This document shows positions 37,553 through 53,040 of a DNA stretch of 64,000 bases, piece after piece. The notes beneath the pieces were generated by a model. That model was not told where the DNA came from and searched no databases. It saw nothing but the letters and a program-made list of their open reading frames with translations. A program made the position numbers and the translations under genes. Positions within the stretch are counted from its first letter, which is position 1, and every line of letters begins with the position of its first letter. Source of the stretch: Siphonodentalium dalli (taxonomy: Eukaryota; Mollusca; Scaphopoda; Gadilida; Siphonodentaliidae); the NCBI GenBank assembly GCA_032622095.1, contig CP136067.1, positions 77,650,705 through 77,714,704 of the forward strand. The letters run 5' to 3'.

Positions 37553-40395
37553 TATTAGGGCCATTTAATTTTGTATATATATTCATTAAAATATTTCCTT
37601 TTTACTTTATTTTTTTACTTTCCATCTGGGAGATAACTTATCTCCCTGGTAATAACTTATCTCCCTGGGAGAAAACTTTTCTCCAGGGAATTAACTTTTC
37701 TCCCAGGGAGATAACTTATCTCCCAGGGAGAAAACTTTTCTCCCGGGAATTAACTTATCTCCCGGGAATTAACTTATCTCCCAGGGAGAAAACTTATCTC
37801 CCAGGGAGTAAACTTTTCTCCCGGGAATTAACTTTTCTCGCAGGGAGATAACTTATCTCCCAAGTGAGATAACTTTTCTCCCGGGAATTAACTTATCTCC
37901 CTGGGAGAAAAACTTTCTCCCAGGGAGATAACTTTTCTCCCAGGGAGATAACTTATCTCCCAGGGAGAAAACTTTCTCCCGGGAATTAACTTTTCTCCCA
38001 GGGAGATAACTTATCTCCCGGGAATTAACTTTTCTCCCGTGGTGGAAAATCACGTGATGTGATAGGTTTCACGTAACCGATAACATTCAAACATATCCTC
38101 CTACGGTTAAAATACACCTGTCACGTGTCATTGTCTGATGTCCTGGCGCGAAAAAACATTTTGACAGTCAATATATAACGCGCCAATGTTTAGCGCCTGG
38201 TATCACAGGTCCCCTGGTGCGACAACACTACCATAAGTATATACCTTAATACAAGGTTTATATCTATCAGACCTATATTGAGCATAGACTCACTTGCAAT
38301 CTAAATTCATCAATATCCTCTGTACATAAGATAATGTCACCCCCCCCCCCCCCAGTTCTTTAGACCATATTCACACCTTTAATTTGGTGTATCTCTTGCA
38401 TCGATACGTGTACGATCACCAAAGATATATCTGAATGTGTGCACACACTTTCAAATCCAGACAAACCCTTGAACAGATTCCCATCAAATATAACATAGTA
38501 CTACTGCAGAATTCCACTTGTCACAATGATTCACCACTGATGGTCCTGTCTGTGTGACCTCAGCAGAGTAAATTCTGCAGTGCTACTGTGCTATATTTGA
38601 TGGGAATCTGTTGAGGGGTTTGTCTGATTTTGAAAGTGTGCACATATGCATATATATTTTGACGATCTTGCACGTATCGATGTGGGAGATACACCAAATT
38701 AAAGGTGCGAATATGGTCTAAAGAACTTGGTATGCGGCATTATATTTTCACAGGGGATATTGATGAATTTTTATCGCAAGCGAATCTATGCTCAATATAG
38801 GTCGGATAGATATAAACCTTGTATTAAGGTATATACTCATGGTAGTGTTGTCACACCAGGGGACCTGTGCCTGGTGTAGCATTCTGTAGTCAACACAGAC
38901 ACCAGACCTGTGCCTGGTCGTAGAAGACATTCAGGAACTGAGGATATGGCTGGAATTGGGAACTGGGAAGAGTCGGAGTGTTTGACTGTTTATAGTATTG
39001 GACCATGTTATGTTGTTATGAAATCATGATATTTCGCCATTAACTATAAAGTTACCTTCGTATCAAATGCTGCCTATTCCGATTGATTATTTTATATTTT
39101 TTGTGAATATGTGCCATGGCTGTCGCGGACCCTGGACTCTAGTTACGGTTGGCCTTGGCGGTGGGTATCCTGTGAAAATATTTCCACCCGTCAAAAACCG
39201 CCACAAACAGAAAGAACATCAAAATGTAGACAGACTTTGTCCGTATACAAATAAGAAATATCGCATAAACAGTATGTTATTGTCATATATTTGACCATTG
39301 TTATGTAAACAAAAGCATAAAAAGTAACTTTTCTGGTGTTTGTTTATATTATGATGGTAAACATAAAGAGCGTTATTTGTTGCTGAATTCCTGATATGGA
39401 ACTAATAAAGAGCGTTTATGTCATTTGTGTGTGATTAGCCAGTAGCATTGTGCTGTCTTCTGTAACACAATCAGGCTCTAGCTTAGGTAAACTATATTAG
39501 GTCTTTATGAGAACATGCTGTTTACGCGATGGTCATGGTATATATGAACGAAACTATGCGTTTTAATGTTTTTCAGTTTACGGTGTTTGGAACAAATATG
39601 AATATTTTCGACAATTAAGACCTCTCGTGCCTTTAACACTGGTCATATTTTAGAGTACCGACACATACATCCATGATACGAAAGACTTGCGATGATAATA
39701 ACAATGAAAACAGCTGGAATGTCGAGTGTAATCCACACTACACCTGTCACGTGCTGCATGTAAAATCACGTGATTTTCCACCGGTGGAGAAAAGTTTTCT
39801 CCCTGGGAGATAAGTTAATTCCCGGGAGAAAAGTTATCTCCCTGGGAGAAAAGTTAATTCCCGGGAGAAAAGTTTTCTCCCAGGGAGATAAGTTTTCTCC
39901 CAGGGAGATAAGTTTTCTCCCAGGGAGATAAGTTAATTCCCGGGAGAAAAGTTTTCTCCCTGGGAGATAAGTTTTCTCCCTGGGAGATAAGTTAATTCCC
40001 GGGAGAAAAGTTTTTTCCATGGGAGATAAGTTATCTCCCTGGGAGAAAAGTTATTTCCCGGGAGAAAAGTTTTCTCCCTGGGAGATAAGTTTTCTCCCTG
40101 GGAGATAAGTTATCTCCCTGGGAGCAAAGTTAATTCCCTGGGAGAAAAGTTATCTCCCTGGGAGAAAAGTTAATTCCCGGGAGAAAAGTTTTCTCCCTGG
40201 GAGATAAGTTTTTTATCCCCGGGAGATAAGTTATCTCCCTGGGAGAAAAGTTAATTCCCGGGAGAAAAGTTTTCTCCCAGGTGGAAAGTAAAAAAAGAAA
40301 GTAAAAAGGAAATATTTTAATGAATATATATAACAAATTAAATAAAAAAGGAAATATTTTAATGAATATATAACAAAAATTAAATGGCCCTAATA
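37553..40395. mobile_element. Array element 5, deletion type A
   Basis: 2843 bp. The left terminus lacks one of the two AT-rich CATTAAAATATTTCC blocks. The middle junction is type A (about 39143). Second half of the dimer begun by element 4. Confidence 0.8.
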
Positions 40396-40405
40396 TACGG
40401 AAGCC

Positions 40406-43183
40406 TATTAGGGCCATTTAATTTTTGTTATATATTCATTAAAATATTTCCTTTTTTATTTAATTTTGTATATATATTCATTAAAATATTTCCTTTTTAC
40501 TTTCTTTTTTTACTTTCCATCTGGGAGATAACTTATCTCCCTGGTAATAACTTATCTCCCTGGGAGAAAACTTTTCTCCAGGGAATTAACTTTTCTCCCA
40601 GGGATATAACTTATCTCCCAGGGAGAAAACTTTTCTCCCGGGAATTAACTTATCTCCCGGGAATTAACTTATCTCCCAGGGAGAAAACTTATCTCCCAGG
40701 GAGTAAACTTTTCTCCCGGGAATTAACTTTTCTCGCAGGGAGATAACTTATCTCCCAAGGGAGATAACTTTTCTCCCGGGAATTAACTTATCTCCCTGGG
40801 AGAAAAACTTTCTCCCAGGGAGATAACTTTTCTCCCAGGGAGATAACTTATCTCCCAGGGAGAAAACTTTCTCCCGGGAATTAACTTTTCTCCCAGGGAG
40901 ATAACTTATCTCCCGGGAATTAACTGTTCTCCCGTGGTGGAAAATCACGTGATGTGATAGGTTTCACGTAACCGATAACATTCAAACATATCCTCCTACG
41001 GTTAAAATACACCTGTCACGTGTCATTGTCTGATGTCCTGGCGCGAAAAAAACATTTTGACAGTCAATATATAACGCGCCAATGTTTAGCGCCTGGTATC
41101 ACAGGTCCCCTGGTGCGACAACACTACCATAAGTATATACCTTAATACAAGGTTTATATCTATCAGACCTATATTGAGCATAGACTCACTTGCAATCTAA
41201 ATTCATCAATATCCTCTGTACATAAGATAATGTCACCCCCCCCCCCCCCAGTTCTTTAGACCATATTCACACCTTTAATTTGGTGTATCTCTTGCATCGA
41301 TACGTGTACGATCACCAAAGATATATCTGAATGTGTGCACACACTTTCAAATCCAGACAAACCCTTGAACAGATTCCCATCAAATATAACATAGTACTAC
41401 TGCATAATTCCACTTGTCACAATGATTCACCACTGATGGTCCTGTCTGTGTGACCTCAGCAGAGTAAATTCTGCAGTGCTACTGTGCTATATTTGATGGG
41501 AATCTGTTGAGGGGTTTGTCTGATTTTGAAAGTGTGCACATATGCATATATATTTTGACGATCTTGCACGTATCGATGTGGGAGATACACCAAATTAAAG
41601 GTGCGAATATGGTCTAAAGAACTTGGTATGCGGCATTATATTTTCACAGGGGATATTGATGAATTTTTATCGCAAGCGAATCTATGCTCAATATAGGTCG
41701 GATAGATATAAACCTTGTATTAAGGTATATACTCATGGTAGTGTTGTCACACCAGGGGACCTGTGCCTGGTGTAGTATTCTGTAGTCAACACAGACACCA
41801 GACCTGTGCCTGGTCGTAGAAGACATTCAGGAACTGAGGATATGGCTGGAATTGGGAACTGGGAAGAGTCGGAGTGTTTGACTGTTTATAGTATTGGACC
41901 ATGTTATGTTGTTATGAAATCATGATATTTCGCCATTAACTATAAAGTTACCTTCGTATCAAATGCTGCCTATTCCGATTGATTATTTTATATTTTTTGT
42001 GAATATGTGCCATGGCTGTCGCGGACCCTGGACTCTAGTCTAAAATATACTGACCATCGCTAGTATAGTGGTGGGTCCATTTTGGACTACCGGTGGTCGT
42101 GAAATGCACCAAATCGCTCTAAATTGGACCTATAGCACGTGTTTGTGGCGAAACAATGGGTACAATGGGTTTGTTTATATTATGATGGTAAACATAAAGA
42201 GCGTTATTTGTTGCTGAATTCCTGATATGGAACTAATAAAGAGCGTTTATGTCATTTGTGTGTGATTAGCCAGTAGCATTGTGCTGTCTTCTGTAACACA
42301 ATCAGGCTCTAGCTTAGGTAAACTATATTAGGTCTTTATGAGAACATGCTGTTTACGCGATGGTCATGGTATATATGAACGAAACTATGCGTTTTAATGT
42401 TTTTCAGTTTACGGTGTTTGGAACAAATATGAATATTTTCGACAATTAAGACCTCTCGTGCCTTTAACACTGGTCATATTTTAGAGTACCGACACATACA
42501 TCCATGATACGAAAGACTTGCGATGATAATAACAATGAAAACAGCTGGAATGTCGAGTGTAATCCACACTACACCTGTCACGTGCTGCATGTAAAATCAC
42601 GTGATTTTCCACCGGTGGAGAAAAGTTTTCTCCCTGGGAGATAAGTTAATTCCCGGGAGAAAAGTTATCTCCCTGGGAGAAAAGTTAATTCCCGGGAGAA
42701 AAGTTTTCTCCCAGGGAGATAAGTTTTCTCCCAGGGAGATAAGTTTTCTCCCAGGGAGATAAGTTAATTCCCGGGAGAAAAGTTTTCTCCCTGGGAGATA
42801 AGTTTTCTCCCTGGGAGATAAGTTAATTCCCGGGAGAAAAGTTTTTTCCATGGGAGATAAGTTATCTCCCTGGGAGAAAAGTTATTTCCCGGGAGAAAAG
42901 TTTTCTCCCAGGGAGATAAGTTATCTCCCTGGGAGCAAAGTTAATTCCCGGGAGAAAAGTTATCTCCCTGGGAGAAAAGTTAATTCCCGGGAGAAAAGTT
43001 TTCTCCCTGGGAGATAAGTTATCTCCCTGGGAGAAAAGTTAATTCCCGGGAGAAAAGTTTTCTCCCAGGTGGAAAGTAAAAAAAGAAAGTAAAAAGGAAA
43101 TATTTTAATGAATATATATAACAAATTAAATAAAAAAGGAAATATTTTAATGAATATATAACAAAAATTAAATGGCCCTAATA
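40406..43183. mobile_element. Array element 6, deletion type B
   Basis: 2778 bp, almost identical to element 4, including the junction (about 42170) and a 14-base C-run at about 41236. Confidence 0.8.
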
Positions 43184-43193
43184 TACGGAAGCC

Positions 43194-46039
43194 TATTAGG
43201 GCCATTTAATTTTGTATATATATTCATTAAAATATTTCCTTTTTACTTTATTTTTTTACTTTCCATCTGGGAGATAACTTATCTCCCTGGTAATAACTTA
43301 TCTCCCTGGGAGAAAACTTTTCTCCAGGGAATTAACTTTTCTCCCAGGGAGATAACTTATCTCCCAGGGAGAAAACTTTTCTCCCGGGAATTAACTTATC
43401 TCCCGGGAATTAACTTATCTCCCAGGGAGAAAACTTATCTCCCAGGGAGTAAACTTTTCTCCCGGGAATTAACTTTTCTCGCAGGGAGATAACTTATCTC
43501 CCAAGTGAGATAACTTTTCTCCCGGGAATTAACTTATCTCCCTGGGAGAAAAACTTTCTCCCAGGGAGATAACTTTTCTCCCAGGGAGATAACTTATCTC
43601 CCAGGGAGAAAACTTTCTCCCGGGAATTAACTTTTCTCCCAGGGAGATAACTTATCTCCCGGGAATTAACTTTTCTCCCGTGGTGGAAAATCACGTGATG
43701 TGATAGGTTTCACGTAACCGATAACATTCAAACATATCCTCCTACGGTTAAAATACACCTGTCACGTGTCATTGTCTGATGTCCTGGCGCGAAAAAACAT
43801 TTTGACAGTCAATATATAACGCGCCAATGTTTAGCGCCTGGTATCACAGGTCCCCTGGTGCGACAACACTACCATAAGTATATACCTTAATACAAGGTTT
43901 ATATCTATCAGACCTATATTGAGCATAGACTCACTTGCAATCTAAATTCATCAATATCCTCTGTACATAAGATAATGTCACCCCCCCCCCCCCAGTTCTT
44001 TAGACCATATTCACACCTTTAATTTGGTGTATCTCTTGCATCGATACGTGTACGATCACCAAAGATATATCTGAATGTGTGCACACACTTTCAAATCCAG
44101 ACAAACCCTTGAACAGATTCCCATCAAATATAACATAGTACTACTGCAGAATTCCACTTGTCACAATGATTCACCACTGATGGTCCTGTCTGTGTGACCT
44201 CAGCAGAGTAAATTCTGCAGTGCTACTGTGCTATATTTGATGGGAATCTGTTGAGGGGTTTGTCTGATTTTGAAAGTGTGCACATATGCATATATATTTT
44301 GACGATCTTGCACGTATCGATGTGGGAGATACACCAAATTAAAGGTGCGAATATGGTCTAAAGAACTTGGTATGCGGCATTATATTTTCACAGGGGATAT
44401 TGATGAATTTTTATCGCAAGCGAATCTATGCTCAATATAGGTCGGATAGATATAAACCTTGTATTAAGGTATATACTCATGGTAGTGTTGTCACACCAGG
44501 GGACCTGTGCCTGGTGTAGCATTCTGTAGTCAACACAGACACCAGACCTGTGCCTGGTCGTAGAAGACATTCAGGAACTGAGGATATGGCTGGAATTGGG
44601 AACTGGGAAGAGTCGGAGTGTTTGACTGTTTATAGTATTGGACCATGTTATGTTGTTATGAAATCATGATATTTCGCCATTAACTATAAAGTTACCTTCG
44701 TATCAAATGCTGCCTATTCCGATTGATTATTTTATATTTTTTGTGAATATGTGCCATGGCTGTCGCGGACCCTGGACTCTAGTTACGGTTGGCCTTGGCG
44801 GTGGGTATCCTGTGAAAATATTTCCACCCGTCAAAAACCGCCACAAACAGAAAGAACATCAAAATGTAGACAGACTTTGTCCGTATACAAATAAGAAATA
44901 TCGCATAAACAGTATGTTATTGTCATATATTTGACCATTGTTATGTAAACAAAAGCATAAAAAGTAACTTTTCTGGTGTTTGTTTATATTATGATGGTAA
45001 ACATAAAGAGCGTTATTTGTTGCTGAATTCCTGATATGGAACTAATAAAGAGCGTTTATGTCATTTGTGTGTGATTAGCCAGTAGCATTGTGCTGTCTTC
45101 TGTAACACAATCAGGCTCTAGCTTAGGTAAACTATATTAGGTCTTTATGAGAACATGCTGTTTACGCGATGGTCATGGTATATATGAACGAAACTATGCG
45201 TTTTAATGTTTTTCAGTTTACGGTGTTTGGAACAAATATGAATATTTTCGACAATTAAGACCTCTCGTGCCTTTAACACTGGTCATATTTTAGAGTACCG
45301 ACACATACATCCATGATACGAAAGACTTGCGATGATAATAACAATGAAAACAGCTGGAATGTCGAGTGTAATCCACACTACACCTGTCACGTGCTGCATG
45401 TAAAATCACGTGATTTTCCACCGGTGGAGAAAAGTTTTCTCCCTGGGAGATAAGTTAATTCCCGGGAGAAAAGTTATCTCCCTGGGAGAAAAGTTAATTC
45501 CCGGGAGAAAAGTTTTCTCCCAGGGAGATAAGTTTTCTCCCAGGGAGATAAGTTTTCTCCCAGGGAGATAAGTTAATTCCCGGGAGAAAAGTTTTCTCCC
45601 TGGGAGATAAGTTTTCTCCCTGGGAGATAAGTTAATTCCCGGGAGAAAAGTTTTTTCCATGGGAGATAAGTTATCTCCCTGGGAGAAAAGTTATTTCCCG
45701 GGAGAAAAGTTTTCTCCCTGGGAGATAAGTTTTCTCCCTGGGAGATAAGTTATCTCCCTGGGAGCAAAGTTAATTCCCTGGGAGAAAAGTTATCTCCCTG
45801 GGAGAAAAGTTAATTCCCGGGAGAAAAGTTTTCTCCCTGGGAGATAAGTTTTTTATCCCCGGGAGATAAGTTATCTCCCTGGGAGAAAAGTTAATTCCCG
45901 GGAGAAAAGTTTTCTCCCAGGTGGAAAGGTAAAAAAAAGAAAGTAAAAAGGAAATATTTTAATGAATATATATAAACAAATTAAATAAAAAAGGAAATAT
46001 TTTTAATGAATATATAACAAAAATTAAATGGCCCTAATA
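43194..46039. mobile_element. Array element 7, deletion type A
   Basis: 2846 bp, almost identical to element 5. Its right terminal repeat, from about 45929, begins to show extra single bases absent from every sister copy, for example GGAAAGGTAAAAAAAAGAAAG. Confidence 0.8.
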
Positions 46040-46049
46040 TACGGAAGCC

Positions 46050-47364
46050 TATTAGGGCCATTTAATTTTTGTTATATATTCATTAAAATATTTCCTTTTT
46101 TATTTAATTTTGTATATATATTCATTAAAATATTTTCCTTTTTACTTTCTTTTTTTACTTTCCATCTGGAGAGATAACTTATCTCCCTGGTAATAACTTA
46201 TCTCCCTGGGAGAAAACTTTTCTCCAGGGAATTTAACTTTTCTCCCAGGGATATAACTTATCTCCCAGGGAGAAAACTTTTCTCCCGGGAATTAACTTAT
46301 CTCCCGGGAATTAACTTATCTCCCAGGGAGAAAACTTATCTCCCAGGGAGTAAACTTTTCTCCCGGGAATTAACTTTTCTCGCAGGGAGATAACTTATCT
46401 CCCAAGGGAGATAACTTTTCTCCCGGGAATTAACTTATCTCCCTGGGAGAAAAACTTTCTCCCAGGGAGATAACTTTTCTCCCAGGGAGATAACTTATCT
46501 CCCAGGGAGAAAACTTTCTCCCGGGAATTAACTTTTCTCCCAGGGAGATAACTTATCTCCCGGGAATTAACTGTTCTCCCCGTGGTGGAAAATCACGTGA
46601 TGTGATAGGTTTCACGTAACCGATAACATTCAAACATATCCTCCTACGGTTAAAATACACCTGTCACGTGTCATTGTCTGATGTCCTGGCGCGAAAAAAA
46701 CATTTTGACAGTCAATATATAACGCGCCAATGTTTAGCGCCTGGTATCACAGGTCCCCTGGTGCGACAACACTACCATAAGTATATACCTTAATACAAGG
46801 TTTATATCTATCAGACCTATATTGAGCATAGACTCACTTGCAATCTAAATTCATCAATATCCTCTGTACATAAGATAATGTCACCCCCACCCCCCCCCCC
46901 CCCCAGTTCTTTAGACCATATTCACACCTTTAATTTGGTGTATCTCTTGCATCGATACGTGTACGATCACCAAAGATATATCTGAATGTGTGCACACACT
47001 TTCAAATCCAGACAAACCCTTGAAACAGATTCCCATCAAATATAACATAGTACTACTGCACGAATTCCACTTGTCACAATGATTCACCACTGATGGTCCT
47101 GTCTGTGTGACCTCAGCAGAGTAAATTCTGCAGTGCTACTGTGCTATATTTGATGGGAATCTGTTGAGGGGGTTTGTCTGATTTTGAAAGTGTGCACATA
47201 TGCATATATATTTTGACGATCTTGCACGTAATCGATGTGGGAGATACACCAAATTAAAGGTGCGAATATGGTCTAAAGAACTTGGTATGCGGCATTATAT
47301 TTTCACAGGGGATATTGATGAATTTTTATCGCAAGCGAATCTATGCTCAATATAGGTCGGATAT
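46050..47364. mobile_element. Array element 8, truncated by assembly gap
   Basis: The first 1315 bp match the starts of elements 4 and 6. Many isolated single-base insertions are present relative to sister copies (e.g. GTTCTCCCCGTGG, GAAACAGATTCC, TTGAGGGGGTTTG, CACGTAATCGATG). This pattern fits an uncorrected contig end and not biology. The sequence stops inside the inner inverted repeat. Confidence 0.8.
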
Positions 47365-47464
47365 NNNNNNNNNNNNNNNNNNNNNNNNNNNNNNNNNNNN
47401 NNNNNNNNNNNNNNNNNNNNNNNNNNNNNNNNNNNNNNNNNNNNNNNNNNNNNNNNNNNNNNNN
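47365..47464. other. Assembly gap, 100 N
   Basis: Exactly 100 N bases, a common convention for a scaffold join of unknown length. The left side ends inside the transposon array. The right side begins at sequence homologous to 2011, just after a long GA tract. Confidence 0.99.
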
Positions 47465-48914
<1,450 letters not shown>

Positions 48915-49020
48915 GTGGATTGGATATCAAGGCTCGACTAACATGCCGCCATAAACCATTCAGTCAGAGAAGTGTCGATAAGGGAACTCAACTCATTCCG
49001 AACGGAAAAAATAGCAGTAA

Positions 49021-49627
49021 TCTCCTATATATTTTGAAGACCTCTGTCTGTATGTCTGTCTGTATGTATGTATGTCATTTATACAAATCTACGATTCTCG
49101 ACCGATCGGGACGAAACTTGGTACGTGTGTGTAGTTTGACCAGGCGGTGGACGTTGTATTGGCGAGCCCGTGCGGCGCCCGCTTCGCGCATGCGCAGACG
49201 AGAGCCCATGCGACGCCAGCTTCGCGCATGCGCAGACGATATATCGGAAACGGATGGAGCTATCTACTTGAAATTTGGTATGTGAATGTATCTTTGCCCG
49301 GATACGAATTTTATCGGGTCGCCGAGCCCGTGCGACGCCAGCTTCGCGCCAGCTTCGCGCATGCGCAGACGATATCTCGGAAACGTGTGGAGCTATCGAC
49401 TTGAAATTTGGTATGTGAATGTATCTTGCCCCGGATACGAAATTTATCGGGTCGCCGAGCCCGTGCGACACCAGCTTCGCGCATGCGCAGACCAGATCTC
49501 GGAAACGGGTAGAGCTATCGACTTGAAATTTGGTTTTTGAATAGCCCGGACAACGTCGGGCTGGGTAGAGCTATCGACTTGAAATTTGGTTTTTGAATAG
49601 CCGGACAACGTCGGGCTCATCGACTAG
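49021..49627 (+). mobile_element. Second copy of Helitron-like unit 1
   Basis: It starts TCTCCTATATATTTTG after an A and ends CTAG|T at 49624-49628. The TATG tract is much shorter than in the first copy (about 3 against about 11 repeats), and a short CTTCGCGCCAG duplication is present near 49339. Confidence 0.58.
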
Positions 49628-50534
49628 TCTATTATATATTTTGGAACTGTCTTTCTGCCTGTCTGTATGTCTGTCTGTAATTCTGTCTGTATGTGTCTTA
49701 TAGACTCGAAAACTGCTCAACCGATCCGACTCGAATTTGGAATATAGGCCTACTTTGATCCCGGGAACAATATGGGCGGGTCCAATTTCACGTGCGACCG
49801 TGACCTTGACCTCGCTCATATATGCTCATATATGTTTTTGGACCTCGACCGATCCGACTCAAATTTGGTATGTAGTCCTACTTTTAGCCCGGGAACAATA
49901 TGGGTGGGTCCAGTTTCACGTGCGACCGTGACCTTAACCTCGCTCTTATACGCTCATATATGTTTTTGGACCTCGAGCGATCCGACTCAAATTGGTATGT
50001 AGGCCTACTTTGATCCCGGGAACAGTATGGGTGTGTCCAGTTTCACGTGCGACCGTGTTCTTAATCTTGACCTCGCTCATATACGCTCATATGGGAATGT
50101 TTTTCTGGACCTCGACCGATCCGACTCAAATTTGGTATGTAGACCTACTTTGATCCCGGGAACAATATGGGATGGTCAAATCTCACGTACGACCGTTGTC
50201 CTTTATCTTGACCTTGACCTTACTAATATAGGCATGTTTCTTGACCTCGACCGATCCGTTTCAAATTTGGATTGTAGGCCTACTTTGAACCAGGGAAAAA
50301 TATGGACGGGTCCAATTCACGTGCGACCGTGTTCCTTGACCTCATATAGACATGTTTCTGGACCGATCGAACAACAGTCTGTCCAGACGCTGTATATTCT
50401 GCCCAGGCGGATGCGATCACAAAGAAATACTTTTCAACGTTGTTCGCTCAGTATTTTTCATATTCTGCGCCCAGACGGAAGCGACCACAAAGAAATCCCT
50501 AAATAGTCCTGACTAAGTCGGGCACATCAGCTAG
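49628..50534 (+). mobile_element. Second copy of Helitron-like unit 2
   Basis: Collinear with 4142-5046, with the same ends (TCTATTATATATTTTGG to CTAG|T at 50531-50535) and internal ~120-140 bp minisatellite units. Confidence 0.57.
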
Positions 50535-52771
50535 TAATATTAATGTCATATTTCAAAACAGCAACCGTATGCATCCCATGATCTCCACCGGACGCACGGG
50601 TTTGTTCGTCGGAATCAACAGATTAAACACCGTAGACCAGGTGAAGGACACATAAACGCATTGAAAAGTACCAATATTAGACAGAAAGGCCACACATACG
50701 ATGCCTGCAGTCGAAATATCATCGCTCTCAATGGATGTGATCGACCAAAACAGTTTCGTCCCCGTGGTCCATGTAATACTTGGTTTTAAACAACTGAGTT
50801 TTTACAGGTAGTTTATACTAGGTATATAAACTGGAGATCCCGATTCGGATATAAGATTATAACTATTATATACTAGACGATAAATGTCATAGGTATTCTG
50901 TTTGACAATGAAATTGATTCCAAAGTGACGATGAGCTTCGAATGAAGAAGCTGGTGAAATTGCCTCATTAAGGCATATCATCATGTCTTGTCCGGTAAGT
51001 AGCCCAAAATAGAGCTAATACATCTGCAGTACTCAGGCTTTCAGTATTTATGTAATGTCTTATTTGGAATCAACCGAAACCAGTTGATTAAAAAAAAAGA
51101 CACGATGATAACCAAGGGACAATCAAGCAGTACATTTGAGCTTTTTTAAACAGCAGATAATAATGTTCCGGATATATGTGAAAATATCAACTTTTCACCA
51201 AATTTGGTTGAAATTTGTCAAACCATCTTGATTAATTTGGTCTATAGATAAACACATCAGTGTCACACATTTAAGACAGACCAAAGCAATAAACATGCAT
51301 ATTTGATACCAAAGATAGTTCCATATTACTTTTGAGTATGTGAGGGAAAAATCCACTATTTATGTTAATGTCAGTGGTTACAATAGTAACAATTAACCAA
51401 GGTACATTAGAAATGTTAGTATTCAATGTATAGAATGCAGATTCATTTTTCACCAACAACAACTTTTAAACGATTGCAGGATACGCTGTGACAATATCTA
51501 TAATTACCCACTATTTGGCCGCCATTTTGGCCGCTACTTTGAGCCAAGGTGACCATTTTGGTTCCATTGAGTTGGAATAATCAATTAATGGTATGCTTCA
51601 TTTTCATTGGTAAAGTTCGCTCATTTCTTGTTGAAATGTGACTAGAATGTCAATTGTGATGTTTAGTTAAATGTTATACCGGGTTCTGCATAATTGATTT
51701 CTGAGGGATCGGAAGGCGCTAAGATCACAAAGATTATATACCCATAGTCTCTAAATATCTATTATAATGAAGCTAACGAACAGCTGATGGTCGCATCAAG
51801 ATTAGCATATATACTGACAATATCCATCGACTTGGTTAACGGGAGAGTACCCCCCGGCAACTGTGGTATGAAGTCACGAAGACAAACAACTCAGTATCTG
51901 ACGTTCAATGGCACAGGTAGAGAGCCAGACTGGAACACGTGAGGTTTTCATACATTGGCGCTACGAGTCGGTTATGACGTTACGATTCGTCGCACGTTAA
52001 CAACTGGACCATCGCGTCACTACACATTCAGTCCAATTTCTTTACACCGATTGTCCTCATATAAGAAATGACTGGAAGATCGGCAGAATACTTAAACAAA
52101 GTGTGTGAATCCCGAAGGGATTCGCACTATCTTGGTTTAATTATATATCTCTATAATTCCTCCTTATTAGAAGATAACATTACATATACAAATGAAGCAA
52201 AATATAACCAGAACATGAACATAACATAAACAAAATTATTGAAAAACTAGAATAACGAAAAAGACTATCACCCCATCGTATATACTGAAGCACACACTCA
52301 TAAACGTTCACATGTACCCTCAAGTCACACTAACTACGAGTACATACAGGCACAGCCGGATCAATACACTCACAGATAAATGAACATTATATACACAACT
52401 ATAAACAAGATCATACTAGCTGCACATTCAAAAACAGTAAAAAACAATGACCGAATCATTTTCCAGTCATTCCTTATAATCATATACCAGCACATGTTAA
52501 TAGAACATTAATAACATTAACTACTTTTCAAAACTACCAAAACAATTGTAAGTATACACATATGGTCGGCTTCAAGTGATGTAGCTGGTTCATTGCTTTT
52601 TATGCAGTGGAGGCTGCAGTTATTGCTTGATAATAAAAAACCGTCTACAATCACACAATTGGCGGCCGTTACCGCCGTATGAAACAGCACAAACTGTCAT
52701 ACGGTTTACATGAACGTTTCCAATGTTCATAAACCAATAACTTAAGTCGACACTTCATAAACCAACGTCTC
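50535..52771. other. Unassigned non-coding DNA, second copy
   Basis: Collinear with 5047-7287. No gene is recognised. Confidence 0.5.
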
Positions 52772-53040
52772 TTCAAGCCGATCACGCACACGTGCTCACT
52801 GTGTGTTGAACACGCACTTCACAAACAGCTATGAATCACCTACGTTACTTCAAGCCGATCACGCACACGTGCTCACTGTGTGTTGAACACGCACTTCACA
52901 AACAGTTATGAATCACCTACGTTACTTCAAACCGATCACGCACACGTACTCACTGTGTGTTGAACACGCACTTCACAAACAGTTATGAATCACCTACGTT
53001 ACTTCAAGCCGATCATGTGCAAGCGCTCGCTGTGTGTTAT
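52772..53040. repeat. 77-bp tandem repeat, three full units plus a degenerate unit
   Basis: Units start at 52775, 52852, 52929 and 53006, exactly 77 bp apart. One complete unit more than the first copy. The CACGTG in the extra unit is changed to CACGTA. Confidence 0.85.

Larger units (their letters stand above)
25781..47364. repeat. Tandem array of eight foldback-type TIR elements
   Basis: Seven complete copies and one gap-cut copy, all in the same orientation, each begin TATTAGGGCCATTTAAT and end ATTAAATGGCCCTAATA. Adjacent copies are separated by the same 10-mer, TACGGAAGCC, which also precedes the first copy at 25771-25780. Element starts are 25781, 29127, 31977, 34764, 37553, 40406, 43194 and 46050. 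Each copy has long terminal inverted repeats made of ~18-20 bp subrepeats (TCTCCC(A/T/G)GGGAGA plus AACTT). A second internal inverted repeat has arms of about 300 bp. The right end of the array is lost in the assembly gap. Confidence 0.9.
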
